From Gammaproteobacteria bacterium (lineage in GTDB: Bacteria; Pseudomonadota; Gammaproteobacteria; Steroidobacterales; Steroidobacteraceae): a DNA stretch of 17,223 bases. Each line of letters starts with the position of its first letter. Within the stretch, counting starts at the first letter, position 1. The notes below the pieces were generated by a model that made no database searches, was not told where the DNA came from, and saw only the letters and a program-made list of their open reading frames with translations. Made by a program: the position numbers and the translations under genes. The stretch spans positions 1 to 17,223 of the forward strand of contig VBNP01000092.1 in the NCBI GenBank assembly GCA_005877965.1. The letters are read 5' to 3'. Positions 1-7,030 of the stretch are shown here, piece after piece.

Positions 1-1
1 G

Positions 2-517
2 GGGCGGGGCTACGGGACCGACCCAAATCTTCTGGCGGTTTACCACCCCGGCGAGCTGTGGTCGCTGACCTTCACGGCCCCACAGCGGCGGCTCGCGGGG
101 ATCCTCGCGGACATCATCATTCCGGCCGACGAGCATTCGCCCAGCGCCTCCTCCGTCGGAGTGGTCGAGTTCATTGATGAGTGGGTGAGTGCACCGTATC
201 CTGCCAGCCAGCGAGACCGGCCGATCGTGCTGGGCGGTTTCAGGTGGTTGAACGACGAGGCCGCACGCCGCCTTGGCAAGGGATTCTCGGATCTCGCCAC
301 CACTGAACAGAAAGGCATTTGCGATGACATCTGTCAGGAATCGCGTTCGCAATGGCGTGATGCGGCGCGTTTCTTCGCGCTCTATCGCGACCTGACCGCC
401 GGCGGGTTCTACTCAACTCCCGTTGGCCGCAAGGACCTGGGCTACATGGGCAATGTGCCGCTTGCAAGTTTCGACGGGCCCCCTCCCGCGCTGCTCGAGA
501 AGCTGACCCTGCCGTAA
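2..517 (+). CDS. Gluconate 2-dehydrogenase subunit 3-like protein, 5'-truncated
   Basis: The frame is open from the left window edge to TAA at 515-517, giving 171 visible residues; the start and any signal peptide lie outside. The visible part begins with a GYGTDPNL segment, then a PGELWSLTFT segment, then QRRLAGILADIIIPAD and a YMGN motif near the end. I recognise this pattern as the gluconate 2-dehydrogenase subunit 3 family (PF13618). Members are usually Tat-exported small subunits partnered with a GMC-type flavin oxidoreductase that oxidises sugars in the periplasm, including at C3 of glucosides. The large subunit is not in the window and would be expected upstream. The next gene starts 25 bp downstream and belongs to a 3-keto-glycoside hydrolase family, which supports a role in 3-keto-sugar formation. 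The family call is recognition from memory; the substrate is inference. Confidence 0.8.
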   Translation, partial: GRGYGTDPNLLAVYHPGELWSLTFTAPQRRLAGILADIIIPADEHSPSASSVGVVEFIDEWVSAPYPASQRDRPIVLGGFRWLNDEAARRLGKGFSDLATTEQKGICDDICQESRSQWRDAARFFALYRDLTAGGFYSTPVGRKDLGYMGNVPLASFDGPPPALLEKLTLP

Positions 518-542
518 CGGGTGATCACACACAGAGTGAGCC

Positions 543-1232
543 ATGACCAAGATCCATCTGTACGCCGCCATGCTGCTTCTTTCCTGCGCCGCGGCGCTGC
601 TCGCTGCAGCGGAACCGGCCAACGCGCCCTCGGCATCCTGGCGTTCGCTCTTGCAGGACGACGGCGCGCCCGACTGGCGCGGCTGGAAAGAGCCCGGATT
701 GCCGGCGGGCTGGCGCATCGCCGGCGGGGTGCTCTCCAAGGACGGGCTGGTCGACGATCTGGTCACCAAGGAGAGCTTCGGGGATTTCGAGCTCGAGCTC
801 GAGTGGAAGATCGGCAGGGCTGGCAACGGCGGTATCTTTTACCGCGGCACGCGTGAGTACGATCACGTCTATTGGAGCGCTCCGGAATATCAGCTCCTCG
901 ATGACGAGAATGCGGCGGACGGGCGCAGCCGCCTCACCGCCGCCGCGGCCGCCTACGCGCTCTACGGCCCACCGGCTGGTGTCGTGCTGCCGTTCGATCA
1001 TTGGAACAAGACGCGAATCGTTGTGAGGGGCACTCATGTGGAGCATTGGCTCAATGGCCGCAGAGTGGTCGAATACGAGCTCAGGAGCGCCGACTGGAAG
1101 AGCCGGGTTGCCGCGAGCAAGTACGCGACATACCCGAATTACGGTCTGGCGACGGCCGGCCTGATCGGGCTGCAGGGCGATCACCCCGGAGCCCTGGCGA
1201 TCCGCAACATCCGTATACGCGAGTTCCGGTAA
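543..1232 (+). CDS. Secreted DUF1080 / 3-keto-disaccharide hydrolase-family protein
   Basis: This 229-residue protein has an N-terminal signal peptide (hydrophobic residues 6-22, likely cleaved after ANA near residue 28). A Cys at position 15 makes lipidation possible but poorly placed. The rest is one DUF1080 (PF06439) jelly-roll domain. Its family hallmarks are a tryptophan-rich start, a LVTKESFGDFELELEW strand, GNGGIFYRG at residues 94-102, APEYQLLDDENAADG around Glu115, VEHWLNGRRVVEYEL, and the closing IGLQGDHPGALAIRNIRIRE. PF06439 proteins are linked to cleavage of 3-keto-glycosides made by glucoside 3-dehydrogenases. The upstream neighbour is a gluconate-dehydrogenase-subunit-3-like protein, so the two probably work in sequence in the periplasm. 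The ATG has only a weak Shine-Dalgarno (AGTGAG very close to it), and translation may be coupled to the upstream gene. Family is confident; hydrolase versus lyase activity and substrate are not visible. Confidence 0.88.
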   Translation: MTKIHLYAAMLLLSCAAALLAAAEPANAPSASWRSLLQDDGAPDWRGWKEPGLPAGWRIAGGVLSKDGLVDDLVTKESFGDFELELEWKIGRAGNGGIFYRGTREYDHVYWSAPEYQLLDDENAADGRSRLTAAAAAYALYGPPAGVVLPFDHWNKTRIVVRGTHVEHWLNGRRVVEYELRSADWKSRVAASKYATYPNYGLATAGLIGLQGDHPGALAIRNIRIREFR

Positions 1233-1244
1233 CCGATAGCCACG

Positions 1245-1856
1245 GTGGTGCCCGTGCTGCAGTCCTACGATCTTTTCCCGACGCGCATCTGGCAGACTCA
1301 TCTGGACCCTCTCGACCCGCATCTGGACTGCTGGGTGAAGGATGTGCTCGCGATGCGTGCGGCCGCTCCCAAGCCGGCAGGTCGAACCGTTCGTCAAGGC
1401 TGGAACAGTGAAGACATGAGCGTGCTGGAGCAGCCCAATTTCGCCCCCCTGCGCCAGGCCATTCGTGCGGCGTGCGCCAGTGCGCTGGGCGAGATGGGTC
1501 AGGGCGACAGACCGTTTAGCCTGCAATCCTGGGTCAACCTGCACGACCGTGGCGGATTCAACTTTTTGCACATGCACGAGGGATCACTGCTCTCGGGCAG
1601 CTTCTATCTTCAGGTGCCACCCGGCTCCGGCCAGTTCGTATTCCGTGACCCGCGCCCGGGAGTGCTTCACGGCTTCGTCAAGGGAGGCGTGCCGAACGGC
1701 CACGCCGACATCCACCTCACCCCGAGCGCGGGGCTCCTGGTGCTGTTCCCCTGTTGGATGGAACACTACGTCGAGCCTCACGACAGCGACGAGCCCCGCA
1801 TCACGATCGCTTTCAACGCCAACGCGCTCGACAGCGATCCGGCGGCGAAGCGCTGA
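1245..1856 (+). CDS. 2OG-Fe(II) oxygenase-like protein, TIGR02466/PF13759 type
   Basis: This 203-residue protein has no signal peptide and is probably cytoplasmic. It opens with a SYDLFPTRIWQ segment typical of TIGR02466 proteins. The double-stranded beta-helix core shows His109-x-His111, then Ser117-Gly118 and Tyr121 in the family's SGxxY segment. There is a FRDPRPG strand, a distal His174 in WMEHYVEP, and Arg185 in EPRITIAFN. By family analogy the His residues bind iron and Arg185 binds the 2-oxoglutarate carboxylate; the HxH in place of HxD/E is notable. The putative active-site spacing matches the C-terminal domain of the convergent TPR protein at 1999-3828. GTG at 1245 is chosen because it starts just before the conserved N-terminus; GTGs at 1248 and 1254 are equally possible and no clear ribosome site decides. 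It lies 12 bp after the DUF1080 gene, so it is likely co-transcribed. The hydroxylation target is unknown. Confidence 0.82.
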   Translation: MVPVLQSYDLFPTRIWQTHLDPLDPHLDCWVKDVLAMRAAAPKPAGRTVRQGWNSEDMSVLEQPNFAPLRQAIRAACASALGEMGQGDRPFSLQSWVNLHDRGGFNFLHMHEGSLLSGSFYLQVPPGSGQFVFRDPRPGVLHGFVKGGVPNGHADIHLTPSAGLLVLFPCWMEHYVEPHDSDEPRITIAFNANALDSDPAAKR

Positions 1857-1902
1857 GAGACGGACAGAACCCGCCATTGACGCTGGCAGCATCTCGCGCC
1901 AG

Positions 1903-1980
1903 ATGTACGCGGCGCTCCTCGGGCAGATGGCGGTGATGCTGGGGATTGCCTACTTCTTCGTGGCACACGTCGGGCGTTGA
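1903..1980 (+). CDS. Possible 25-residue single-span membrane peptide
   Basis: A short ATG-initiated frame lies between two convergent genes. It encodes a 25-residue peptide whose centre (about residues 5-21, rich in Leu, Ala, Val, Ile and Phe) could form one transmembrane helix, with a short HVGR tail. There is no convincing Shine-Dalgarno; the upstream bases are C-rich (ATCTCGCGCC). The same frame is open further upstream across the end of the oxygenase gene, so chance is possible. It is listed because the composition is clearly hydrophobic and nothing else occupies this gap. Without conservation data it should be treated as tentative. Confidence 0.25.
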   Translation: MYAALLGQMAVMLGIAYFFVAHVGR

Positions 1981-1998
1981 GCCGAGCGCCGCCTGCCG

Positions 1999-3828
1999 CT
2001 AGCGCTGGCGGTCCGGTACGGCATCGAACGCCACGGTAAGGCGGGCCTGGTCGCTGTAAAAAGGCACGGTGCCATGCCAGAAATACGACGGAAACAGCAC
2101 CAGCATGCCGACCGCGGGACGCACCGAGTACTCGGGGCTGAGCGCCGGGGTCGTCACGAGGCTCGGCTCGCCGAAAGTGAGCACGCCCTCCTCGCTCCCG
2201 GCATCGCTCATGCTGTTCGGTAGCTCGATATAGCAAGCCGAGGAAATCCAGCCGCGCGGATGAACGTGGTTGGTATGGAACCCCGAGCTGCGCAGCCGCA
2301 CAGACCAGCTGCCGTTGAAGCGCCAGCGGCCGCTGTTGCGGCGGCGCAAGGGATCGGAGCCGTGGCCGATGTGCTCGAGGTAGCGGCGGATGGGCGCGGC
2401 AAAGGTGCCGAACAGCGCGCGGATCGCCGGGTCGGCACTGCGCGTCAGATCGGCGGTGGTCTCGGTGCCATGGCGCAGCGATTGAAAGAGCAGCGCATGA
2501 CCCTTGGGGTCGTGAAGGCGGTTGAGGCTCACCCTGACGTCGGCGAGGAAGCTAGCTAAATCCTGCCACGGCGGCGGCGCCTCGAGCTGAAACGGCAACA
2601 CGAGATTGCGGTAGTCGCACAGCTGTACGTAGCGCTCGTCGCCGAGCAGCCGCCAGGCGGTGGTCTGCAGCGCGATGAGATATTGGTCATCGGGGGCGTC
2701 CGCCAGCAGCCTCTCGCAGTGGATCAGAGCGGTGCGGGCGTCGCCGACGCCGAGCTGGGCCGCCGCCAGCAGGTTTCGGGCCGGCGCATTATCCGGCAGG
2801 AGCCGCAACGCCCGCTCGGCGAGACCGACCGCGGTCGCCGGATCGAACTCGAGCGCCGCGAGGCCTGCGCGGATGAGCAGCATCGGCGGAGCCTGCGCGC
2901 GCGCAGCCGCGGGAGCGAGACACGCGTAGGCCGCGCGCGCGTCCCCGGCGCCCTGCAGGATGGCCGCCTTGGCTGCCCGGAGCGTGTCGTCGCCAGGGAA
3001 GCGCTGCAGGGCCTGACCGAGCGCCGTGGTGGCCTGCGTGAGATCCCCGGTGCGCATCCAAACCAGTTGCGCGAGGCTCGTCTGCGCCTCGATAAGACGC
3101 GGCTCGAGCTCGAGGCACTCGCGCAACGCGGCCTCGGCACGGTCGAGGGCGCCTTGCGCGATGAGGCTGCGGGCGTAGGTGCTATGAAGCGCCGCGCTCT
3201 GGTGCCCGCGCGCGAGCGTCCGCTGTGCGATCTGCGCGGCTTCGGCCGGCTGCCCGGCCGTATTCAGGGCAATGGCCAGCGCGTGGGCCGCGGCGAGGTT
3301 GTCCGGCTCCGCGGACATGATCCTCCGGTAAGCAGCGACCGCTTCCTCCTGACGGCCGAGCGCGGCGAGTGCGGCGATGTGCTGCGCCGCGAGCTCCGCA
3401 TCGGCCTTGCCACTCAGGCAGAGCGGTGCGGCCGCGGCGAGCGCCTCCCCCGGTCGGCCCGTGTCGTTGTAATAGCGGGCGAGCAGCAGGGCCGCGCGCG
3501 GAAAGGGAGGTGAGCCCGCAACCGCACGCTTAAGGAGCGGCTCGGCCTCGCTGCCCCGACCGTTGCCGAGCAACAGCTCGCCGAGCGTGGTGAGCGTTGG
3601 CATCCAGTTCGGATCCAGGGCGAGTGCCCGGCGCAGGAGCGCCTCCGCCGCCGCGGGATCGCCCAGCGCCTGCTTGGCGCCCGCGAGCAGGCGCAGCGCT
3701 TCCACGAAGGCGGGGTTGGCCGCGACGATCGGTTCGAGCTCGTCGTGTGCGGCGCGGTAAGCGCCGGTTCGCAGCAGCTCGCTGATGCGCCGCATGGCCT
3801 CGATGAGCGCAGGGGTCGTCACGGGCAT
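1999..3828 (-). CDS. TPR-repeat protein with C-terminal 2OG-Fe(II) oxygenase-like domain
   Basis: This 609-residue protein lacks a signal peptide. Residues about 5-390 are consecutive tetratricopeptide repeats; segments such as DPNWMPTLTTLGELLLGNGR and LEPRLIEAQTSLAQLVW carry the A-x-x-L-x-x-A type helix pairs. After a linker near residues 395-490, residues about 500-609 form a double-stranded beta-helix domain. It shows His521-x-His523, Ser529, Tyr533, distal His585 (FWHGTVP) and Arg596 (ARLTVAFD). The spacings match the small oxygenase at 1245-1856: HxH to Ser +6, to Tyr +10, and distal His to Arg +11. By family analogy (PF13759 fused to TPR) it is a 2-oxoglutarate/iron hydroxylase whose repeats recruit a protein or peptide partner. 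It follows the TonB-dependent receptor on the same strand after 135 bp. No strong ribosome site precedes the ATG. The partner and reaction are unknown. Confidence 0.85.
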   Translation of the reverse strand: MPVTTPALIEAMRRISELLRTGAYRAAHDELEPIVAANPAFVEALRLLAGAKQALGDPAAAEALLRRALALDPNWMPTLTTLGELLLGNGRGSEAEPLLKRAVAGSPPFPRAALLLARYYNDTGRPGEALAAAAPLCLSGKADAELAAQHIAALAALGRQEEAVAAYRRIMSAEPDNLAAAHALAIALNTAGQPAEAAQIAQRTLARGHQSAALHSTYARSLIAQGALDRAEAALRECLELEPRLIEAQTSLAQLVWMRTGDLTQATTALGQALQRFPGDDTLRAAKAAILQGAGDARAAYACLAPAAARAQAPPMLLIRAGLAALEFDPATAVGLAERALRLLPDNAPARNLLAAAQLGVGDARTALIHCERLLADAPDDQYLIALQTTAWRLLGDERYVQLCDYRNLVLPFQLEAPPPWQDLASFLADVRVSLNRLHDPKGHALLFQSLRHGTETTADLTRSADPAIRALFGTFAAPIRRYLEHIGHGSDPLRRRNSGRWRFNGSWSVRLRSSGFHTNHVHPRGWISSACYIELPNSMSDAGSEEGVLTFGEPSLVTTPALSPEYSVRPAVGMLVLFPSYFWHGTVPFYSDQARLTVAFDAVPDRQR

Positions 3829-3917
3829 GGTCTATCGCGTCCGGCAGGCCGACCTCAGCTCGCCGGATTCTCCCTCAATCGTCCGGAATGCAGTAGCCGC
3901 CGCCCCCCGCGGCCGCG

Positions 3918-3951
3918 CGCCCCCTTCGCGCTACAGGTGCGCGAGGGGGCG
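3918..3951. terminator. GC-rich hairpin between receptor and TPR-oxygenase genes
   Basis: A 12-13 bp stem pairs bases 3918-3930 (CGCCCCCTTCGCG) with 3940-3951 (CGCGAGGGGGCG), with one bulged T and a 9-nt loop. It lies 12 bp after the stop codon of the receptor gene, where a terminator or attenuating hairpin would sit. The T-rich tract (CTTATT) follows the stem on the + strand. On the receptor's own strand the hairpin is followed by G/C-rich sequence, so it is not a textbook intrinsic terminator for the receptor. It could instead protect the 3' end of the receptor mRNA and reduce read-through into the TPR-oxygenase gene. Confidence 0.5.
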
Positions 3952-3963
3952 TCTTATTAGCGA

Positions 3964-6720
3964 TCAGAACTTGTACTGGGCCGTGAAGCTGATTTCGCGA
4001 CCCTCAATCGGCCGGGCAAGGAGCACATTGCCGAGGCCAGTCGCCGCACCGAGCTTGCGGGCATTGCCTTCCGTGAGGCCGATCTCGTTGGTCAGGTTCG
4101 TGCCCTGGACGCGCAGCTCCCAGTTCTTCTGGAAGGTCGCGACGAGACCGGCCCCGAGCATGTAGTAGCTGCCGAGTGGTTGTCCGCCCACGATGTCCTC
4201 GTAGCGCTGGCCGGCGTGCTCATACGTCACCCATCCGGTCACATCCCCCCAGGGGAACGGTTGGGTGTAGCTCGGCGTGATCCGGACCTGGAACTTCGGC
4301 TGGCGCTGCAGGGGCGCACCGTTGGGCGAGGCGCACGCAACCAGGTTGCCCAAGATGTCGGTGTACTTCAGGCAACCATGGTAATCCGAGTAGGTGCCGT
4401 CCATGTAGTCGCCGACGATCCTGACGGTGAAATGCTCGATCGGCGTCATGCTGCCGATGAAATCGATGCCCTTGGAGTCCGCGCCATAGATGGCTGTTTG
4501 GCCGGCCAGCGGGTTCCCATTCGGGTCGCTTGGCGTGTATTGCAGACCCGTGAATTGCTTTTTGTAGGCACTGACATCGAGGTATGCCATTGCGTTCTGG
4601 AACTTGAATCCGATTTCGTAATTGGTGATCGTCTGAGTCGGCGCAAACTTGCCGTTGGCACCCCGCACGTTATTGTCGAAGTCATTGAAATGCACACCGG
4701 TGTTCGCACGCACATACGCGCTCATATTGCTGGCAAACTCGTAGTTTGCGCCGCCGGTGAACGACGGCTTGGTCGTCTTGTAGTCCTCGAAGTCCCAGGT
4801 GCCGTTGCAGAGCGGCACCGCATTGGCCCAGAGGTCGGAGGCGGTCAGCATCTGTGTGCTGGTTCGGTTGCAGGTGCGCTGATGCACATCGATGTTCTCG
4901 ACTCGTGCGGAGGCGTCGAAGATCCACTGGTTGACCTTCCATGAATCCGACAGGAAGCCGGCAATGTTCGTGGCGTTGCCGTGCGCGAGGATGTTGTAGT
5001 TGCCGTTCGAGTCGACGATGCCCTGCGGACTGGTCACATTGTAGGGGGTGCCGCCAATCACTGTATTCAATGCGACCCCGGTGGCATTGGGCGTGTTCGT
5101 CATCAACATCCCGTTCCCGAGAGACCAGTTGTCGTCATCGCTGTACCGGGCGAGGTAGACGCCACCGGTCACGGTGTTGCCCTCGAAGATCGTCTTGCTC
5201 ACGCGAAATTCGTCGACGAAGCTTTGGAGCTGCTTCTGGATGTACCACCAACCCTGCCGGATGACGCTCTGACTCAGCGGCACCGCTCCGCCAGCGCCGG
5301 CGTACGCGGCCGCGATCGCGGGGGTCGGGTGCGTGATCTTGCAATTTTTATTGTTGTTATCACACGTGACCGCACTAACGGCACTGGCGTTGGCGCTGTA
5401 GACCTGGAACGGGTCTGCCGGGGTTCCGGCCGCACCCGGGTTAAGCGTGAAACTCAGGTTGTTGGAATCGACCGGCGCTCCGGCGTTGCAGTAGCCGGCC
5501 GGCTGCGCGGCGCTGCAGCCGTTCAGGTAGTAGCTGAGCGGTCTCGGGTTCGGGCCCGAGAACAGGGCATTGGTGTTGAGGTGCCCGCCGTCGAACAGGA
5601 AGTTGTTGAGCGCCGACCAGTCGCCGAATTTCTGGTCCCACTTGATGCCGAAGTAGTACAGCTGTCCGCCGCGCCCGTTGGCGAGATCGGCACCCTCGAA
5701 ACCGCCGCCCGGATTCGGGATCGTCACATGCTGGATGGCGTGGCTCCCATAGGAGCCGGTGAGGGGGTCGAAGCCCGGATAGGCGCCGAAACTGTCGCTG
5801 CCAGACTGAATCACTGGAACCGGCACGATGAACTGATTCTTGTCGTCCAGCCCGCGGGCCCAGAACATGAGCGACCCGCCATCGAGATCGTGGGTCAGGG
5901 TCGCCGTGATCTGGCCGCCCTCGTCGGCCTTGAACTGCGGCGAGCGGACACCGTCCGATGACCGGTAGAAGCCGCCGACACTCGCGAGCCACCCCGGTAT
6001 GACCGGGAAGCCGTAGAAGCCGTCGACCCGGATCAAGTGCTCGTTGCCGTACGTGACCCCCGCCTCGCCGCTCGGCTCGGCCGTGCCGCGCCTCAGGAGG
6101 AAGTTGGCCGTGGCGCCCATCTGTCCCGGACCGAACACAGCGCCCGGGCCGCCTTGCACGACTTCGACGCGCTGAATCGTGTTATCGAGACGGAACAACG
6201 AGCTCGAGTCCATGAAGGAAAGCGAAGGCATGCCGTACAGCGGCATCCCTTCGATCATGTTGGTGAAGTAAGGCGCGTCGCCGCCGCCCGGAATGCCGGC
6301 GATCTCGATGTTGGCGCCGGTCTGACCGCCGGATGATTCCGGCCAGATGCCCGGCGACACCTTGAGAATGTCAGCGGTGCTCTTAGGGTTCGCTTCCTTG
6401 ATCTGTTCGGCGTCCACGGCGACGATGTTGTAGCTCGCATCGAGCTTCTTCACGCCGGTCGCACTCGCAGTGACTACGACCTCCTGCAGCGCCTCGGCCG
6501 GCTCACCGCCCGCTGGCGCCGGCTGCTGCGCGTAGGCTGCGCCGCCGGAGCCCCAGAGAATCCCGGCCACTGCGGCGGCAATGCTGTTTGCGGCCCCGAG
6601 TCGCAGCCCCGGCCGTCGCAGGATCGATGCCTGCGCAGGCAGCGCAGCGACGGCTGACACGGACGCTCGTCGAGCCAGCCGCGCACTTCTGCGTAGCGCC
6701 TTGTTGCTTTTCACTCTCAT
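3964..6720 (-). CDS. TonB-dependent outer-membrane receptor
   Basis: This 918-residue receptor has a long basic N-terminal export signal (about 64 residues, cleavage expected after AAYA), a TonB-box-like QEVVVTA at residues 79-85, and a plug domain. The plug includes a TADILKVSPGIW segment, a MIEGMPLYG segment, and VEVVQGGPGAVFGPGQMGATANF. A 22-strand-type barrel follows, ending in FTAQYKF with the usual terminal Phe. It imports a ligand across the outer membrane using TonB/ExbBD energy. The neighbouring GH65-like and debranching-like exported enzymes suggest an oligosaccharide ligand; this is inference. All eight cysteines seen lie in four short-range pairs (402/411, 453/460, 617/638, 783/796), probably disulfides in surface loops. 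ATG at 6720 is chosen because AAGGGG sits 6 nt upstream; the frame extends to a TTG at 6771 with no such site. No FecA-type signalling domain is visible. Confidence 0.93.
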   Translation of the reverse strand: MRVKSNKALRRSARLARRASVSAVAALPAQASILRRPGLRLGAANSIAAAVAGILWGSGGAAYAQQPAPAGGEPAEALQEVVVTASATGVKKLDASYNIVAVDAEQIKEANPKSTADILKVSPGIWPESSGGQTGANIEIAGIPGGGDAPYFTNMIEGMPLYGMPSLSFMDSSSLFRLDNTIQRVEVVQGGPGAVFGPGQMGATANFLLRRGTAEPSGEAGVTYGNEHLIRVDGFYGFPVIPGWLASVGGFYRSSDGVRSPQFKADEGGQITATLTHDLDGGSLMFWARGLDDKNQFIVPVPVIQSGSDSFGAYPGFDPLTGSYGSHAIQHVTIPNPGGGFEGADLANGRGGQLYYFGIKWDQKFGDWSALNNFLFDGGHLNTNALFSGPNPRPLSYYLNGCSAAQPAGYCNAGAPVDSNNLSFTLNPGAAGTPADPFQVYSANASAVSAVTCDNNNKNCKITHPTPAIAAAYAGAGGAVPLSQSVIRQGWWYIQKQLQSFVDEFRVSKTIFEGNTVTGGVYLARYSDDDNWSLGNGMLMTNTPNATGVALNTVIGGTPYNVTSPQGIVDSNGNYNILAHGNATNIAGFLSDSWKVNQWIFDASARVENIDVHQRTCNRTSTQMLTASDLWANAVPLCNGTWDFEDYKTTKPSFTGGANYEFASNMSAYVRANTGVHFNDFDNNVRGANGKFAPTQTITNYEIGFKFQNAMAYLDVSAYKKQFTGLQYTPSDPNGNPLAGQTAIYGADSKGIDFIGSMTPIEHFTVRIVGDYMDGTYSDYHGCLKYTDILGNLVACASPNGAPLQRQPKFQVRITPSYTQPFPWGDVTGWVTYEHAGQRYEDIVGGQPLGSYYMLGAGLVATFQKNWELRVQGTNLTNEIGLTEGNARKLGAATGLGNVLLARPIEGREISFTAQYKF

Positions 6721-6726
6721 GGAGAT

Positions 6727-6732
6727 CCCCTT
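6727..6732 (-). promoter_or_regulatory. Ribosome binding site of the TonB-dependent receptor
   Basis: On the minus strand AAGGGG lies 6 nt before the ATG at 6720. It is the best Shine-Dalgarno match near the gene's 5' end. It decides the start in favour of the codon at 6720 over the TTG at 6771. Confidence 0.7.
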
Positions 6733-6871
6733 CCCCGAGATGCTGGTGGATAAAGCGAATCGGACCTGCAAGTCGCCGCAATTAAAGGAGTGCCGGCTGC
6801 TTGTGCTCTACGTCTTCCCCTCGATCGTCGCCGGACGTAGGCGCGTCGCGCGCCTTGGCACCTCGCGCGAA

Positions 6872-6900
6872 ACTCTAATTCGAATGATTGGCATTAACAA
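6872..6900 (-). promoter_or_regulatory. Candidate sigma-70-type promoter of the receptor gene
   Basis: On the minus strand a TTGTTA box (6900-6895) and a TAGAGT box (6877-6872) are separated by 17 bp. Each matches four of six bases of the sigma-70 consensus. The elements lie in the AT-rich part of the gap and just downstream of a 16-bp imperfect palindrome. An overlapping alternative, TTGCAA with TTAATG at 17 bp spacing, is also possible. There is no experimental support. Confidence 0.35.
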
Positions 6901-6905
6901 GCTTT

Positions 6906-6921
6906 GTTGCGAATTTGCAAC
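6906..6921. promoter_or_regulatory. Imperfect palindrome, candidate operator
   Basis: GTTGCGAATTTGCAAC is a 16-bp inverted repeat with a single mismatched pair. It lies immediately upstream of the candidate -35 box of the receptor promoter. Its size and symmetry fit a dimeric repressor or activator such as a LacI/GalR-type sugar regulator. No regulator gene is in the window, so the cognate protein is unknown. Confidence 0.4.
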
Positions 6922-6960
6922 GACGCTTGGCACAGCCCGGAGCCTGCATCGGCTGAGCCT

Positions 6961-6997
6961 TAGCACCTGGATCCGCCCCAACGACGCCGCGGTGCTA
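6961..6997. repeat. Inverted repeat TAGCACC / GGTGCTA downstream of the GH65-like gene
   Basis: A perfect 7-bp inverted repeat (6961-6967 with 6991-6997) encloses a 23-nt GC-rich loop about 34 bp after the stop of the GH65-like gene. A short GGCTGAGCC palindrome adjoins it at 6951-6959. There is no T-tract on either side, so any terminator role is weak. It may be a chance structure. Confidence 0.25.
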
Positions 6998-7030
6998 CAT
7001 GCCGGTCAGCAGCTGGTTGGCGGGCGTATG

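Larger units (their letters stand above)
6721..7030. other. 310-bp intergenic region upstream of the receptor gene
   Basis: This gap separates the stop of the GH65-like gene from the receptor start. It holds a candidate operator palindrome (6906-6921), a candidate minus-strand promoter (6872-6900) and a 7-bp inverted repeat (6961-6997). The stretch from about 6870 to 6921 is visibly more AT-rich than the surrounding coding DNA, as expected of a regulatory region. If the promoter is right, the receptor mRNA has a 5' leader of roughly 145 nt. I see no small gene or known riboswitch in it. Confidence 0.6.

Noticed and set aside
525..1577. 350-residue minus-strand open frame opposite the DUF1080 and oxygenase genes
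   Set aside because: It lies antisense to two well-recognised proteins, crosses their boundary, and has a low-complexity Arg/Gly/Ala composition typical of GC-rich antisense frames.
2683..3513. 276-residue plus-strand frame opposite the TPR region
   Set aside because: It is antisense to repeated TPR codons; no start context or domain.
4180..5961. Two long plus-strand frames (254 and 326 residues) opposite the receptor
   Set aside because: They are antisense to barrel-coding sequence with clear family motifs, and are Arg/Val/Gly-rich without domains.
6721..6771. 17-residue N-terminal extension of the receptor from a TTG
   Set aside because: No ribosome site precedes the TTG, while AAGGGG is well placed before ATG 6720.
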